Shown piece after piece: positions 42,237 through 51,559 of a stretch of 64,000 nucleotides of DNA; positions within the stretch are counted from its first letter, which is position 1, and each line of letters opens with the position of its first letter. Below the pieces are notes generated by a model. It saw nothing but the letters and a program-made list of their open reading frames with translations. It did not search any database and had not been told where the DNA came from. The DNA is taken from positions 682,001 to 746,000 of the forward strand of contig NZ_FZNP01000002.1 in the NCBI RefSeq assembly GCF_900188105.1, read 5' to 3'. A program made the position numbers and the translations under genes. Source of the DNA: Actinomadura mexicana (lineage in GTDB: Bacteria; Actinomycetota; Actinomycetes; Streptosporangiales; Streptosporangiaceae).

Positions 42237-43046
42237 TCAGCCGGCCTCCTCGCTGAGGACGTCGCCGTCACGGGCGGCGGACTCGGCGCGCAGCCTGTCC
42301 TGGAGGATCTGCAGGCCCTCCAGGCCGTCCACCGAGAGGGCCGCGAGCTCGTCCAGGGACATGAGGGGGTCGCTGCGCAGGGGCGGCTGCCACCCGTTCT
42401 CCTTGTCGTGGCTGCGCAGGATCTTGGCCGGGACGCCGCCGATGACCGAGTGGTCGGGGAACTCGCCGCGGACGACGGCGCCGCCCGCCACCGCGACGTT
42501 GCGGCCGAGGCGGGTGCCGGGCAGGATGATCGCCCCGGTGCCGATCCAGCAGCCGTCCCCGATCACGACCGGGTTGTTCTCCGGCCACTGCCGCCCGATC
42601 GGGGTGTGCAGGTCGCCGTAGGTGTGGTTCTGGTCGGTGATGTAGACGTTCGGGCCGGTGAAGACGTCGTCGCCGATGTCGATCGACTGGTGGCCGACGA
42701 TGTGGGTGCCGCGGCCGAGCGAGCAGCTCCCGCCGATCCGGACGACGACGTCCGGCCCGAGGTCGAGGCCGGGCACGAACCCGGCGGAGATGGTGACGTG
42801 CGTGCCGACCAGCGTGTGGTCGCCGATCGAGATCCAGGGCTCGCCGTAGATCGCGCCGGTCGGGAATCCGATGCAGGCGCCCTCGCCCAGATAGGCGAAC
42901 TCGCGGCGGCCGGGCGTGTGCGGGGTGATCTCTCCGTGCCGCTGGATCCATTCCCAGGCGTGGTGCAGGGCCGTGTGCACGCCCTGGCGCGCCCGCTGCT
43001 TAGTGCGGGCCGCCAGCACCTGCCGCAAAGGGCGTTTCGGCGACAT
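42237..43046 (-). CDS. hexapeptide-repeat acyltransferase
   Basis: A 269-residue left-handed beta-helix acyltransferase. I start at the ATG 43046 (MSPKRPLRQVLAARTK). Hexapeptide [LIV]-G-x4 repeats: WISIGDHTLVGTHVTI, VVRIGGSCSLGRGTHIVG, VVIGDGCWIGTGAIILPGTRLGRNVAVAGGAVVRGEFP, and the catalytic-like NHTYGD loop of the xenobiotic/NodL/LacA acetyltransferase group. It lacks a TM domain. Probably acetylates sugar or glycan; target unknown. Monocistronic between terminators. Confidence 0.88.
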   Translation of the reverse strand: MSPKRPLRQVLAARTKQRARQGVHTALHHAWEWIQRHGEITPHTPGRREFAYLGEGACIGFPTGAIYGEPWISIGDHTLVGTHVTISAGFVPGLDLGPDVVVRIGGSCSLGRGTHIVGHQSIDIGDDVFTGPNVYITDQNHTYGDLHTPIGRQWPENNPVVIGDGCWIGTGAIILPGTRLGRNVAVAGGAVVRGEFPDHSVIGGVPAKILRSHDKENGWQPPLRSDPLMSLDELAALSVDGLEGLQILQDRLRAESAARDGDVLSEEAG

Positions 43047-43095
43047 GGCGTTCACCGTACCGGGTGGTAGCAACCCCCGCCCGCACGGGGACGGC

Positions 43096-43129
43096 GAAGG
43101 GCCCGGCCGCCCGTGCGGCCGGGCCCTTC
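43096..43129. terminator. hairpin between acyltransferase and DUF5324-like genes
   Basis: A perfect 15-bp stem (GAAGGGCCCGGCCGC / GCGGCCGGGCCCTTC) with a CCGT loop. It ends the minus-strand DUF5324-like gene. Confidence 0.85.
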
Positions 43130-43157
43130 ACCTGTGCGCTCTGCGCTTTCGCGGGGC

Positions 43158-43643
43158 TCAGTGCGGTGAATGCACCTGACCTTCCACGTCGGCGCCGCTG
43201 ACCGTCATGGAGTCGGCCGAGGTCGCGCTGCCCGACTGCTCGCTCGACCCCTTGGCCATGTCACGGACGGCGCCGCGCCGCGTCGCGACGGCGCCGGCCA
43301 CCCCGACGGCGGCGACCACCCCCATCATCGCCATGAGGGCGCCGCGCCCGGGCTTCGCCGTCGACTTCGGCGGTTCCACCCGTCCGGCGACATCGCTCAG
43401 GAACGAGCTCACCCGCGGGGCGAGCCCGGTCTCCACGTACCGGGCCGCCTGCCGCAGCCTCGGTGCGCTCCAGCCGCGGGCGACCATCACGCGTTCGTTC
43501 GCGATGGGCCCGATCCGCTCTGCCGCGCCGGCGGCGCCCTGCCGGCACGCGTCGGCGCCCTGACGGGCCGCCTGCTGGACGCGGCCGAGCCGGTTGACGA
43601 CCTCGTCCTGCGGCTTCCGGCGGATATTGATCATTAGGGACAC
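43158..43643 (-). CDS. DUF5324-like membrane-anchored protein
   Basis: A 161-residue protein with a helical, positively charged N-terminal part (RLGRVQQAARQGADACRQG), a helix with coiled-coil tendency to ~95, a TM helix GALMAMMGVVAAVGVAGAVA and a Ser-rich acidic tail. I chose the GTG 43643 because GGGAGG is 5-6 bp upstream; the ATG 43634 is too far from it. Similar proteins (DUF5324-like) flank the cyclophilin gene in other actinomycetes; the role is unknown. Divergent from that gene here. Confidence 0.7.
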   Translation of the reverse strand: MSLMINIRRKPQDEVVNRLGRVQQAARQGADACRQGAAGAAERIGPIANERVMVARGWSAPRLRQAARYVETGLAPRVSSFLSDVAGRVEPPKSTAKPGRGALMAMMGVVAAVGVAGAVATRRGAVRDMAKGSSEQSGSATSADSMTVSGADVEGQVHSPH

Positions 43644-43804
43644 GCTAACCTCCCTGTTTGCGAGGTCCTGTCAGGCAGCCTTCCCTGCGAACGGGAGGTA
43701 AACACCGCGATCGTGACGCGTCTTTCACTCAGGGTGACGGTCCGGGCCTGGCCGGGACCGCGCACCGGACGTCACAGAACCCATCTCAAGAGGAGGCGGC
43801 CAGC

Positions 43805-44329
43805 GTGGCCAACGAGATCTTCGCGACGCTCAACACGTCGCTCGGCAAGATCGTGATCCAGCTGTACCCGGAGCACGCGCCCGAGACCGTGGCGAACTTC
43901 GTCGAGCTGGCGGAGGGCACCCGCACCTGGACCGACCCGCGTACCGGCCAGAAGTCGGACAAGCCGCTCTACAACGGGACGATCTTCCATCGGGTCATCG
44001 ACCAGTTCATGCTCCAGGGCGGGGACCCGCTCGGCACCGGCACCGGCGGCCCCGGCTACGAGTTCAAGGACGAGTTCCACCCGGACCTGAAGTTCAACCG
44101 CCCGTACCTGCTGGCGATGGCGAACGCCGGGCCCGGCACCAACGGCTCCCAGTTCTTCATCACGCTGAGCGTCGCGCACACCCAGCACCTGACCGGCCGG
44201 CACACCATCTTCGGCAAGGTCATCGAGGGCACCGACGTCGTCGACCGCATCGGCAAGGTCCCGACCGGGCGGATGGACCGTCCGAAGGACGACGTCGTCA
44301 TCGAGTCGGTGACGATCGAGCGCCGTTAG
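43805..44329 (+). CDS. cyclophilin-type peptidyl-prolyl cis-trans isomerase
   Basis: A 174-residue cytosolic cyclophilin (GTG 43805, AGGAGG upstream). It carries the core NGTIFHRVIDQFMLQGGDPLGTG (catalytic Arg and Phe/Met positions), NGSQFFITL and HTIFGKVIEG. It catalyses proline isomerisation in protein folding. The gene order PPIase, rhomboid, CrgA, DUF881, sortase, amidotransferase, pknB is widely conserved in actinobacteria. Confidence 0.96.
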   Translation: MANEIFATLNTSLGKIVIQLYPEHAPETVANFVELAEGTRTWTDPRTGQKSDKPLYNGTIFHRVIDQFMLQGGDPLGTGTGGPGYEFKDEFHPDLKFNRPYLLAMANAGPGTNGSQFFITLSVAHTQHLTGRHTIFGKVIEGTDVVDRIGKVPTGRMDRPKDDVVIESVTIERR

Positions 44330-44401
44330 ACGTTCGTCACGGTGAGACCCCGCTACGGGTGAGCCGAGCACCCACCGTACGTACGGCCCACGGAGCCACT
44401 G

Positions 44402-45298
44402 ATGAGCACAGACCAGAGTCCCGTTCCCGAGACCTCGGTGCCGACCTGCTACCGGCATCCGAGCCGCGAGACGTATGTGCGCTGCACTCGTTGCGACCGC
44501 TTCATCTGCCCCGAGTGCATGCGGGACGCGGCGGTGGGGCACCAGTGCGTGGAGTGCGTCGCCGAGGGAAGCCGGGGGGCCCGCAGGGCGGTTCCCCGGA
44601 CGGTCCTCGGCGCGCGGGGCTCGGCGGCCGCGGTGCCGGTCGTGACCTACGCGCTCATCGGCGCGTGCGTCGCCGCGTACCTCGCCGAGCTGGCGTCCTG
44701 GCGCGTGGTCTGGGACTTCATGATGCTCGGCCGGGGGGTGCTGCCCGGCGGGGAGGTCGGCGGGGTCGCCGAGGGCGAGTGGTACCGGCTGTTCACCACG
44801 ATGTTCCTGCACCAGCGCGGCGGATCGTTCGGCATCACCCACATCCTGTTCAACATGTGGGCGCTGTGGGCCGTCGGTCCCGCGCTGGAGCAGGTGCTCG
44901 GACGGTGGCGCTTCCTCGCCCTCTACGTGCTGTCGGGGCTCGGCGGCTCGGTGCTGCTGTACATGGTCGGCTCCCCGCAGGACTCGGCGGTCGGAGCGTC
45001 CGGGGCCATCTTCGGGCTGTTCGGGGCGTACTTCGTGATCGGCCGCAGGCTCGGCGGGCCGGTCGGCCCCATCGTGGTGCTGCTGGTGATCAACCTGGTG
45101 ATCACGTTCTCGGTGCCGGGCATCTCCTGGCAGGGCCACGTCGGCGGCCTGGCGGTGGGGGCGGCGCTGGCCGCGGCCTACGCCTACGCGCCGGACGCGC
45201 GGCGCCGGCTGTTCCATTTGGGCGCGCCGCTGGCCGTGCTGGTGCTGCTCGCGGTGCTCGTGATGCTCAGGACCGCCGAGCTGAGCCCGGCGGTGTAG
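44402..45298 (+). CDS. rhomboid-family intramembrane protease with N-terminal zinc finger
   Basis: A 298-residue rhomboid. Residues 16-53 form a B-box-like zinc-binding segment (CYRH, CTRCDRFICPEC, CVEC). The six-TM rhomboid core has the HILFNMWALW motif, catalytic S200 in GASGAIFGLFG and H246 in GHVGGL. It cuts TM proteins within the membrane; substrates unknown. It starts 72 bp past the cyclophilin stop and is convergent with crgA. Confidence 0.94.
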   Translation: MSTDQSPVPETSVPTCYRHPSRETYVRCTRCDRFICPECMRDAAVGHQCVECVAEGSRGARRAVPRTVLGARGSAAAVPVVTYALIGACVAAYLAELASWRVVWDFMMLGRGVLPGGEVGGVAEGEWYRLFTTMFLHQRGGSFGITHILFNMWALWAVGPALEQVLGRWRFLALYVLSGLGGSVLLYMVGSPQDSAVGASGAIFGLFGAYFVIGRRLGGPVGPIVVLLVINLVITFSVPGISWQGHVGGLAVGAALAAAYAYAPDARRRLFHLGAPLAVLVLLAVLVMLRTAELSPAV

Positions 45299-45338
45299 CC
45301 GTGCGCGGAGCCGCCGCGCACGGCTACACGGCTACACG

Positions 45339-45372
45339 GCTGCACCGACTGCACCGCTGCACCGACTGCACC
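45339..45372. repeat. 17-bp tandem repeat
   Basis: Two perfect copies of GCTGCACCGACTGCACC, flanked by shorter GGCTACAC and GGCTGCAC partial units (45322-45386), just past the rhomboid stop. Non-coding. Confidence 0.9.
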
Positions 45373-45414
45373 GGCTGCACGGCTCACGCGCGGCGGCGTC
45401 CGCGCTCCGGCGCC

Positions 45415-45478
45415 TGTGGACACCCGCTGTGGAAAACCTGGGGAAAGGCGCGGTGAGAGATCCTCAACCTGTGGATAA
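45415..45478. promoter_or_regulatory. three DnaA-box-like sites
   Basis: TGTGGACAC (45415-45423), TGTGGAAAA (45428-45436) and the perfect TGTGGATAA (45470-45478) share one orientation between the rhomboid and crgA genes. The last equals the TTATCCACA consensus. Confidence 0.55.
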
Positions 45479-45485
45479 GTTGCGG

Positions 45486-45743
45486 TCAGCGCCAGCGGGT
45501 CGAGAGGATCACGCCCAGGATGATCGCGGTGAAGCCGATTCCCAGGTTCCAGTTGTGCAGGTCGGTCATGTACGGCACGTCCGTACCGGTGCTGGCCGTC
45601 ACGTAGAAGACGGCGATCCAGATGAGGCCGATCAGCCACAGGCCGACCATCGTCGGCACGAGCCAGCGCGGGCTGACCTCGGGGGCCCTGGACTTCTGCG
45701 GGGGCGTGTAAACGGCCTTCTTGCGCACTTTGGACTTGGCCAC
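45486..45743 (-). CDS. crgA: cell-division protein CrgA
   Basis: An 85-residue, two-TM protein typical of CrgA: MAKSKVRKKAVYTPP basic N-terminus, SPRWLVPTMVGLWLIGLIWIAVFY as TM1, the TASTGTDVPYM periplasmic loop, LGIGFTAIILGVILSTRWR as TM2. CrgA binds FtsZ, FtsQ, FtsI and other division proteins and controls septation and sporulation in actinomycetes. Confidence 0.97.
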   Translation of the reverse strand: MAKSKVRKKAVYTPPQKSRAPEVSPRWLVPTMVGLWLIGLIWIAVFYVTASTGTDVPYMTDLHNWNLGIGFTAIILGVILSTRWR

Positions 45744-45824
45744 GGTGGGATCGATCTCCTCGGGCGTCCGGCGGCCGGAGCGCCGGACCGCGCATGGGTG
45801 TTTTGTCGGTTAGCGTAGTCGCTG

Positions 45825-46580
45825 GTGAGCAGCGTACGGCGTCCAGCGTGGGGAAGCATCATCCCAGTTCTCACGCTCCTTGCGGGAACCTTGTTCGCGG
45901 CGAGCGCGAGCACGGCCCGCGGCACGAGCCTGCGCGAGCAGGGGCGGACCAGGATCACCGAGCTCATCACCGCGGAGCAGCGCCGGGGCCGGCAGGACCG
46001 CGCCGAGTACCGGCGGCTGCGCCGCCAGGTCGACGGTATCTCCCGGGAGGCCGGACGTCACGACGCCCGGGTGAAAAACGCTCAGGGCGAGGCCGACCGG
46101 CTGGCCGCCGAGGCCGGGTTCACCCCCGCCGCCGGCCGCGCCGTCCGGGTCTCGCTGGACGACGCGCCGCCGCCGAAGCAGGGCGAGCTGCCCCGCGGCG
46201 TCCGCCCGGACGACCTGGTGGTGCACCAGAGCGACGTCCAGGCCGTCGTCAACGCGCTGTGGGCGGGCGGCGCCCGCGCCATGCAGATCATGGACCAGCG
46301 AGTGATCGCGACCAGCGCGGTGCGGTGCGTCGGCAATACGCTGATCCTCCAGGGCGTCGTGTACTCCCCGCCTTTCCGAATCGTCGCCGTCGGCGATCCG
46401 GACCGGCTGCGCGCGGCGCTCGGCGCGTCCCGCGAGATCGCGGTCTACCGCGAGTACGTCCGCGCCTACGGGCTCGGCTACGCGGTGCGGACGGTGGGAC
46501 GCGCCACGTTGCCGCCCTACACCGGCAACGTGACCATGAAGCACGCTACGGTTCCGGCGGAACCGCCCAGAGGCGGCTGA
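45825..46580 (+). CDS. DUF881 family membrane-anchored protein
   Basis: A 251-residue protein (GTG 45825) with one N-terminal TM helix (IIPVLTLLAGTLFAASAS), a coiled coil (RTRITELITAEQRRGRQDRAEYRRL) and the extracytoplasmic DUF881 fold (VRVSLDDAP, VVNALWAGGARAMQIMDQRVIATSAVRCVGNTLILQGVVYSPPFRIVAVG). DUF881 proteins occur in actinobacterial division and wall regions near crgA, as here, but their role is not known. Divergent from crgA. Confidence 0.9.
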   Translation: MSSVRRPAWGSIIPVLTLLAGTLFAASASTARGTSLREQGRTRITELITAEQRRGRQDRAEYRRLRRQVDGISREAGRHDARVKNAQGEADRLAAEAGFTPAAGRAVRVSLDDAPPPKQGELPRGVRPDDLVVHQSDVQAVVNALWAGGARAMQIMDQRVIATSAVRCVGNTLILQGVVYSPPFRIVAVGDPDRLRAALGASREIAVYREYVRAYGLGYAVRTVGRATLPPYTGNVTMKHATVPAEPPRGG

Positions 46581-46603
46581 ACCCCCCGGTAGAGGAGGAC
46601 GCG

Positions 46604-47245
46604 GTGCGGACGGTGATCCGTGGCATGGGCGAGCTGTGCATCACCGCCGGGCTGATCGTCATGCTGTTCGTGACGTACGAGCTCTGGGGCACCGGCCAGT
46701 ACACCAAGGGCGCGCAGGACAGGCTCGGCGACGAGATGCTGAAGAACTGGCGGGCCGCCAAGGTCACCACGGAGAGGGTCAGGCTCGGAAAGGGCCTCGC
46801 CGTGATCCGCATCCCCCGGTTCGGCGAGCACTACCGCTTCGTCGTGATCGAGGGCGTCGACCTGGCCGACCTGCGCAAGGGGCCCGGCCACTACCCCGGC
46901 AGCGCGTTGCCCGGCCAGGTCGGGAACTTCGTGGTCTCCGGCCACCGGACGACCTACTCCGCGCCGTTCAACCGGCTCGGCGAGCTCGACCGCGGCGACG
47001 AGATCCTCATCGACACCCGGGACGAGCAGTACGTCTACAAGGTCACCGACAGGCGGATCGTGAAGCCGTCGGCGGTGGAGGTGACCGCGCCCGTCCCGTT
47101 CCACCCGAAGCGGCGGCCGGCAGAGCGGCTCCTCACGCTCACCACCTGCCACCCGAAGTACTCCGCCGCCCAACGAATGATCATCTTCGGCGAGCTGGCC
47201 GAGGCGCGGCCGCGTGCGGCGTCGGCCCGGGCCGCCGGGACGTAG
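46604..47245 (+). CDS. class E sortase
   Basis: A 213-residue sortase (GTG 46604; GAGGAGG upstream) with an N-terminal TM signal-anchor (GELCITAGLIVMLFVTYELW). The triad is H114 in VVSGHRTTY, C182 in LTLTTCHPKYSAAQR and R191 in the same segment. Class E sortases of actinomycetes anchor LAxTG-type proteins to peptidoglycan. No substrate gene lies nearby. Confidence 0.95.
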   Translation: MRTVIRGMGELCITAGLIVMLFVTYELWGTGQYTKGAQDRLGDEMLKNWRAAKVTTERVRLGKGLAVIRIPRFGEHYRFVVIEGVDLADLRKGPGHYPGSALPGQVGNFVVSGHRTTYSAPFNRLGELDRGDEILIDTRDEQYVYKVTDRRIVKPSAVEVTAPVPFHPKRRPAERLLTLTTCHPKYSAAQRMIIFGELAEARPRAASARAAGT

Positions 47246-47253
47246 GAGGCCCC

Positions 47254-47442
47254 GTGTACGCCTGGATCTGGCGCCGGTTGCCCGGCGCGTGGCAGACCAA
47301 GACCGCGACCGCGCTCGGCCTGCTCGTCGCGATCGCCGTCCTCCTCTGGTACGTCGTGTTCCCGTGGGTCGAACCCAAGGTCCAGTTCGACCACGGCGTC
47401 GTGCAGGACCCGGCGCCGTCCGGCTCCGCCACCCCGGGCTGA
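47254..47442 (+). CDS. small membrane protein downstream of sortase
   Basis: A 62-residue protein (GTG 47254; TAGGAGG upstream) with an Arg/Trp-rich N-terminus YAWIWRRLPGAW, one TM helix ATALGLLVAIAVLLWYVVFPW, and a short Pro-rich extracellular tail. Conserved between the sortase and amidotransferase genes in many actinomycetes. Function unknown. Starts 9 bp past the sortase stop. Confidence 0.75.
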   Translation: MYAWIWRRLPGAWQTKTATALGLLVAIAVLLWYVVFPWVEPKVQFDHGVVQDPAPSGSATPG

Positions 47443-47448
47443 CCGGCG

Positions 47449-48051
47449 ATGCGCGTCCTCGTCGTCGACAACCACGACAGCTTCGTCTACAACATCGTCC
47501 AGTACCTGCTGGAACTCGGCGCCGACTGCGTGGTCAGGGACCGCTCGGACGTCACCGTCCAGGACGCCGCCGACGTCGACGGCGTCCTGCTCAGCCCCGG
47601 ACCCGGCCACCCCGCCGGCGCGGGGGCCTGCCTCGACCTCGTGCGGGACGCCGAGCGCCGCGGCACCCCGCTCCTCGGCGTCTGCCTCGGCCACCAGGTG
47701 ATCGCCCACGCGCACGGCGCGACGGTCGACCGCGCTCCCGAGATCGTCCACGGCTTCACGAGCGAGATCCACCACGACGGCGCCGGCGTCTTCCGCGGCC
47801 TGCCGGACCCGTTCGCCGCGACCCGCTACCACTCGCTCGCCGTCGTGCCCGGGACCGTCCCGCCGGACGTCCTGGAGGTGACCGCCCGCACCCGCGACGG
47901 CGTCGTCATGGGCCTGCGCCACCGCGCCCGGCCCGTCGAGGGCGTCCAGTTCCACCCCGAGTCGATCCTCTCCGTCGCCGGCCATCGACTGCTTCGGAAC
48001 TGGCTCGACACCTGCGCTGACCAGCGCCTGCACCGTGCGGGCAGCGGCTAG
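47449..48051 (+). CDS. pabA: glutamine amidotransferase component (PabA/TrpG type)
   Basis: A 200-residue class I glutamine amidotransferase starting VRVLVVDNHDSFVYNIVQYL type segment (MRVLVVDNHDSFVYNIV). Nucleophile Cys in LLGVCLGHQVIAH; His and Glu in VQFHPESIL. It supplies ammonia from glutamine to aminodeoxychorismate or anthranilate synthase, for folate or tryptophan. The gene is 6 bp past the small membrane gene. Its synthase partner is not in the window, so PabA versus TrpG is not decided. Confidence 0.88.
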   Translation: MRVLVVDNHDSFVYNIVQYLLELGADCVVRDRSDVTVQDAADVDGVLLSPGPGHPAGAGACLDLVRDAERRGTPLLGVCLGHQVIAHAHGATVDRAPEIVHGFTSEIHHDGAGVFRGLPDPFAATRYHSLAVVPGTVPPDVLEVTARTRDGVVMGLRHRARPVEGVQFHPESILSVAGHRLLRNWLDTCADQRLHRAGSG

Positions 48052-48131
48052 ATACCCACATCTCGCCCCAAGCTAGAAAATTTCGGTTGAAATACGTAAC
48101 GTCCCCCGACGTCGCGACGAAGACCATAGCG

Positions 48132-48172
48132 AAGGGCTTCCGCCATTGCCCCCGAGTGGCGGAAGCCCTTCT
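48132..48172. terminator. bidirectional terminator between amidotransferase and pknB genes
   Basis: A perfect 15-bp stem (GAAGGGCTTCCGCCA / TGGCGGAAGCCCTTC) with an 11-nt loop, 81 bp past the amidotransferase stop. Confidence 0.85.
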
Positions 48173-48223
48173 CTCATGTCCGGGGCCCCGTCCGGCCCCG
48201 TGGACACGGCCCGCGAAACGCCC

Positions 48224-48258
48224 GAGGGCCCCGCCTCCCTGCCGGAGACGGGGCCCTC
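48224..48258 (-). terminator. terminator of the pknB operon
   Basis: A 10-bp stem GAGGGCCCCG / CGGGGCCCTC, 13 bp past the pknB stop on the minus strand. Confidence 0.7.
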
Positions 48259-48270
48259 GATCGCTTCTGG

Positions 48271-50091
48271 TCAGCCCTGGCCGTTGCCCGGGGGGAAACC
48301 GGGCAGGCCCGGCGTCGGCGTGCCCGGGGTGCCGGGCGGCGGCGTCTGCGGCTTCTGCGCCACGAAGATCGTCACCGTGTCCCCCGGCGCGACCGTCGCG
48401 CCCTCACCGGGCTGCTGGTCGTACACGAAGCCGGGCGCGACCTGCTTGTCGGGCGGCGGCGTGCCCTTCTGCACACTGCACTTCAGGCCGAGGCCCTCCA
48501 GCTTGCCGCAGGCGGCCCGCTGGCTGTTGTTGAACAGGCTCGGCACCTTCATGCTCGACGGGCCGGTCGACACCGTCACCGTCACGTTCGAGCCCTTGGT
48601 CGCCTTCGAGCCGCCGGGCGGGCTGGTCGAGATCACGTTGCCGCGCGGCACGGTGTCGTTCGAATCGACCCTCTTGTCGACCTCGAACCCGCGCTCCTCC
48701 AGCATCTTCTTCGCCGTGGCGTACGGCTTGCCGGTCACGTCCGGGATCTCGATCTCCGTGGGCGGCTTCTTGCCCTTGGAGACCAGCAGCGTCACGGTGG
48801 CGCCCTTGGCGGCGTCCGTGCCGGGCTGCGGATCGGAGCTGATCACCTTGCCCTCATCGATGTCGCTGTTGAAGGCGGTCTTCGGCTCGCCGACCTTGAA
48901 GCCGAGCTTGGTGAGCTGGGCCGTCGCGTCGCTCTGCGAGACGTTGACGATGCTCTTCGGGATCGCGACCTGGTCGGCCCCCTTGTCCCCGCCGCCGCTC
49001 ATCAGCAGGCCGATGAGTGCGGCGCCGCCGATGAACAGCACCGCGAGGCCCACCCAGAGCGCGGCCTTCTTGCCGGCGCCGCCGCGTCCGGCGCCGTCGT
49101 CGTCGTAGTGGGCGGGCGGCAGGCCGTAGCCGTCGTCCTGCGGCCGCCGCACCTGCGTGCGCGCCGGGCCGCCGTAGGCGCCCATCACCTGGGTGCCCTG
49201 CGGCTGCTGGCCGCTCATCAGCATCGTGGACGCCGCCGTCGACGCCACGGGCTGGCCCTGCAGGACGCGCTGGATCTCCTGCCGGAACTCCGTCGCGTTC
49301 TGGTAGCGGTGGTCGGCTTCCTTCGCCATCGCCTTCAGCACGATCGCGTCCGCCCACTGCGGGATCTGCGGGTCCACCTGCGACGGCGGCACCGGCTCCT
49401 CCCGCACGTGCTGGTAGGCGATCGCGACCGGGGAGTCGCCGGTGAACGGCGGCTTGCCGGTGAGCAGCTCGTACAGCACGCAACCGGTCGAGTAGATGTC
49501 GCTGCGGGCGTCCACCCGCTCGCCGCGCGCCTGCTCGGGCGACAGGTACTGCGCGGTCCCGATCACCTGGGCGGTCTGCGTCATCGTGGACGCCGTGTCG
49601 GCCATGGCCCGGGCGATGCCGAAGTCCATGACCTTGACCTCGTGCTGCCGGGTGAGCATCACGTTGGCCGGCTTGATGTCGCGGTGCACGATGCCGCCGC
49701 GGTGGCTGTAGTCCAGCGCCCGCAGGATCCCGTCGGTGATCTCCAGGGCCTTGTCCGGCAGCAGCGCGCGGTTCTCCCTCAGCAGGTCGCGCAGCGTGCT
49801 CCCGTCCACGTGCTCCATGACGATGTACGGGATCGAGGTGTCGCCGATCATGTCCTCGCCCGTGTCGTACACGGCGATGACCGAGGGGTGGTTCAGCGAC
49901 GCGGCCGACTGGGCCTCGCGCCGGAACCGGGCCTGGAACGTGGGGTCACGGGCCAGGTCGGACCGCAGCGTCTTGACCGCGACGATGCGATCGAGACGGC
50001 GGTCCCGGGCACGGTAGACCTCGGCCATGCCGCCGCGCCCGATCACCGTTTCGAGCTCGTAGCGGCCGCCGAGCAGCCGAGGTTGACTCAT
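48271..50091 (-). CDS. pknB: Ser/Thr protein kinase PknB with four PASTA domains
   Basis: A 606-residue receptor kinase. The Hanks-type domain (1-275) has GRGGMAEVY, VAVKTL, HRDIKPANVML and DFGIA. After a juxtamembrane linker comes a TM helix (ALWVGLAVLFIGGAALIGLLM, ~345-365), then four PASTA repeats (~370-580) starting at KSIVNVSQSDATAQLTKLGF-like units, and a Pro/Gly tail. PASTA domains bind muropeptides, linking wall status to phosphorylation of division and wall enzymes. Last gene of the operon. Confidence 0.97.
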   Translation of the reverse strand: MSQPRLLGGRYELETVIGRGGMAEVYRARDRRLDRIVAVKTLRSDLARDPTFQARFRREAQSAASLNHPSVIAVYDTGEDMIGDTSIPYIVMEHVDGSTLRDLLRENRALLPDKALEITDGILRALDYSHRGGIVHRDIKPANVMLTRQHEVKVMDFGIARAMADTASTMTQTAQVIGTAQYLSPEQARGERVDARSDIYSTGCVLYELLTGKPPFTGDSPVAIAYQHVREEPVPPSQVDPQIPQWADAIVLKAMAKEADHRYQNATEFRQEIQRVLQGQPVASTAASTMLMSGQQPQGTQVMGAYGGPARTQVRRPQDDGYGLPPAHYDDDGAGRGGAGKKAALWVGLAVLFIGGAALIGLLMSGGGDKGADQVAIPKSIVNVSQSDATAQLTKLGFKVGEPKTAFNSDIDEGKVISSDPQPGTDAAKGATVTLLVSKGKKPPTEIEIPDVTGKPYATAKKMLEERGFEVDKRVDSNDTVPRGNVISTSPPGGSKATKGSNVTVTVSTGPSSMKVPSLFNNSQRAACGKLEGLGLKCSVQKGTPPPDKQVAPGFVYDQQPGEGATVAPGDTVTIFVAQKPQTPPPGTPGTPTPGLPGFPPGNGQG

Positions 50092-50113
50092 ATGTGCACT
50101 TTCCCTCGTACGT

Positions 50114-51555
<1,442 letters not shown>

Positions 51556-51559
<4 letters not shown>

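Noticed and set aside
45322..45386. CRISPR-like short repeats
   Set aside because: Only a 17-bp unit repeated twice with no spacers; a simple tandem repeat. No CRISPR array or cas gene was seen anywhere in the window.
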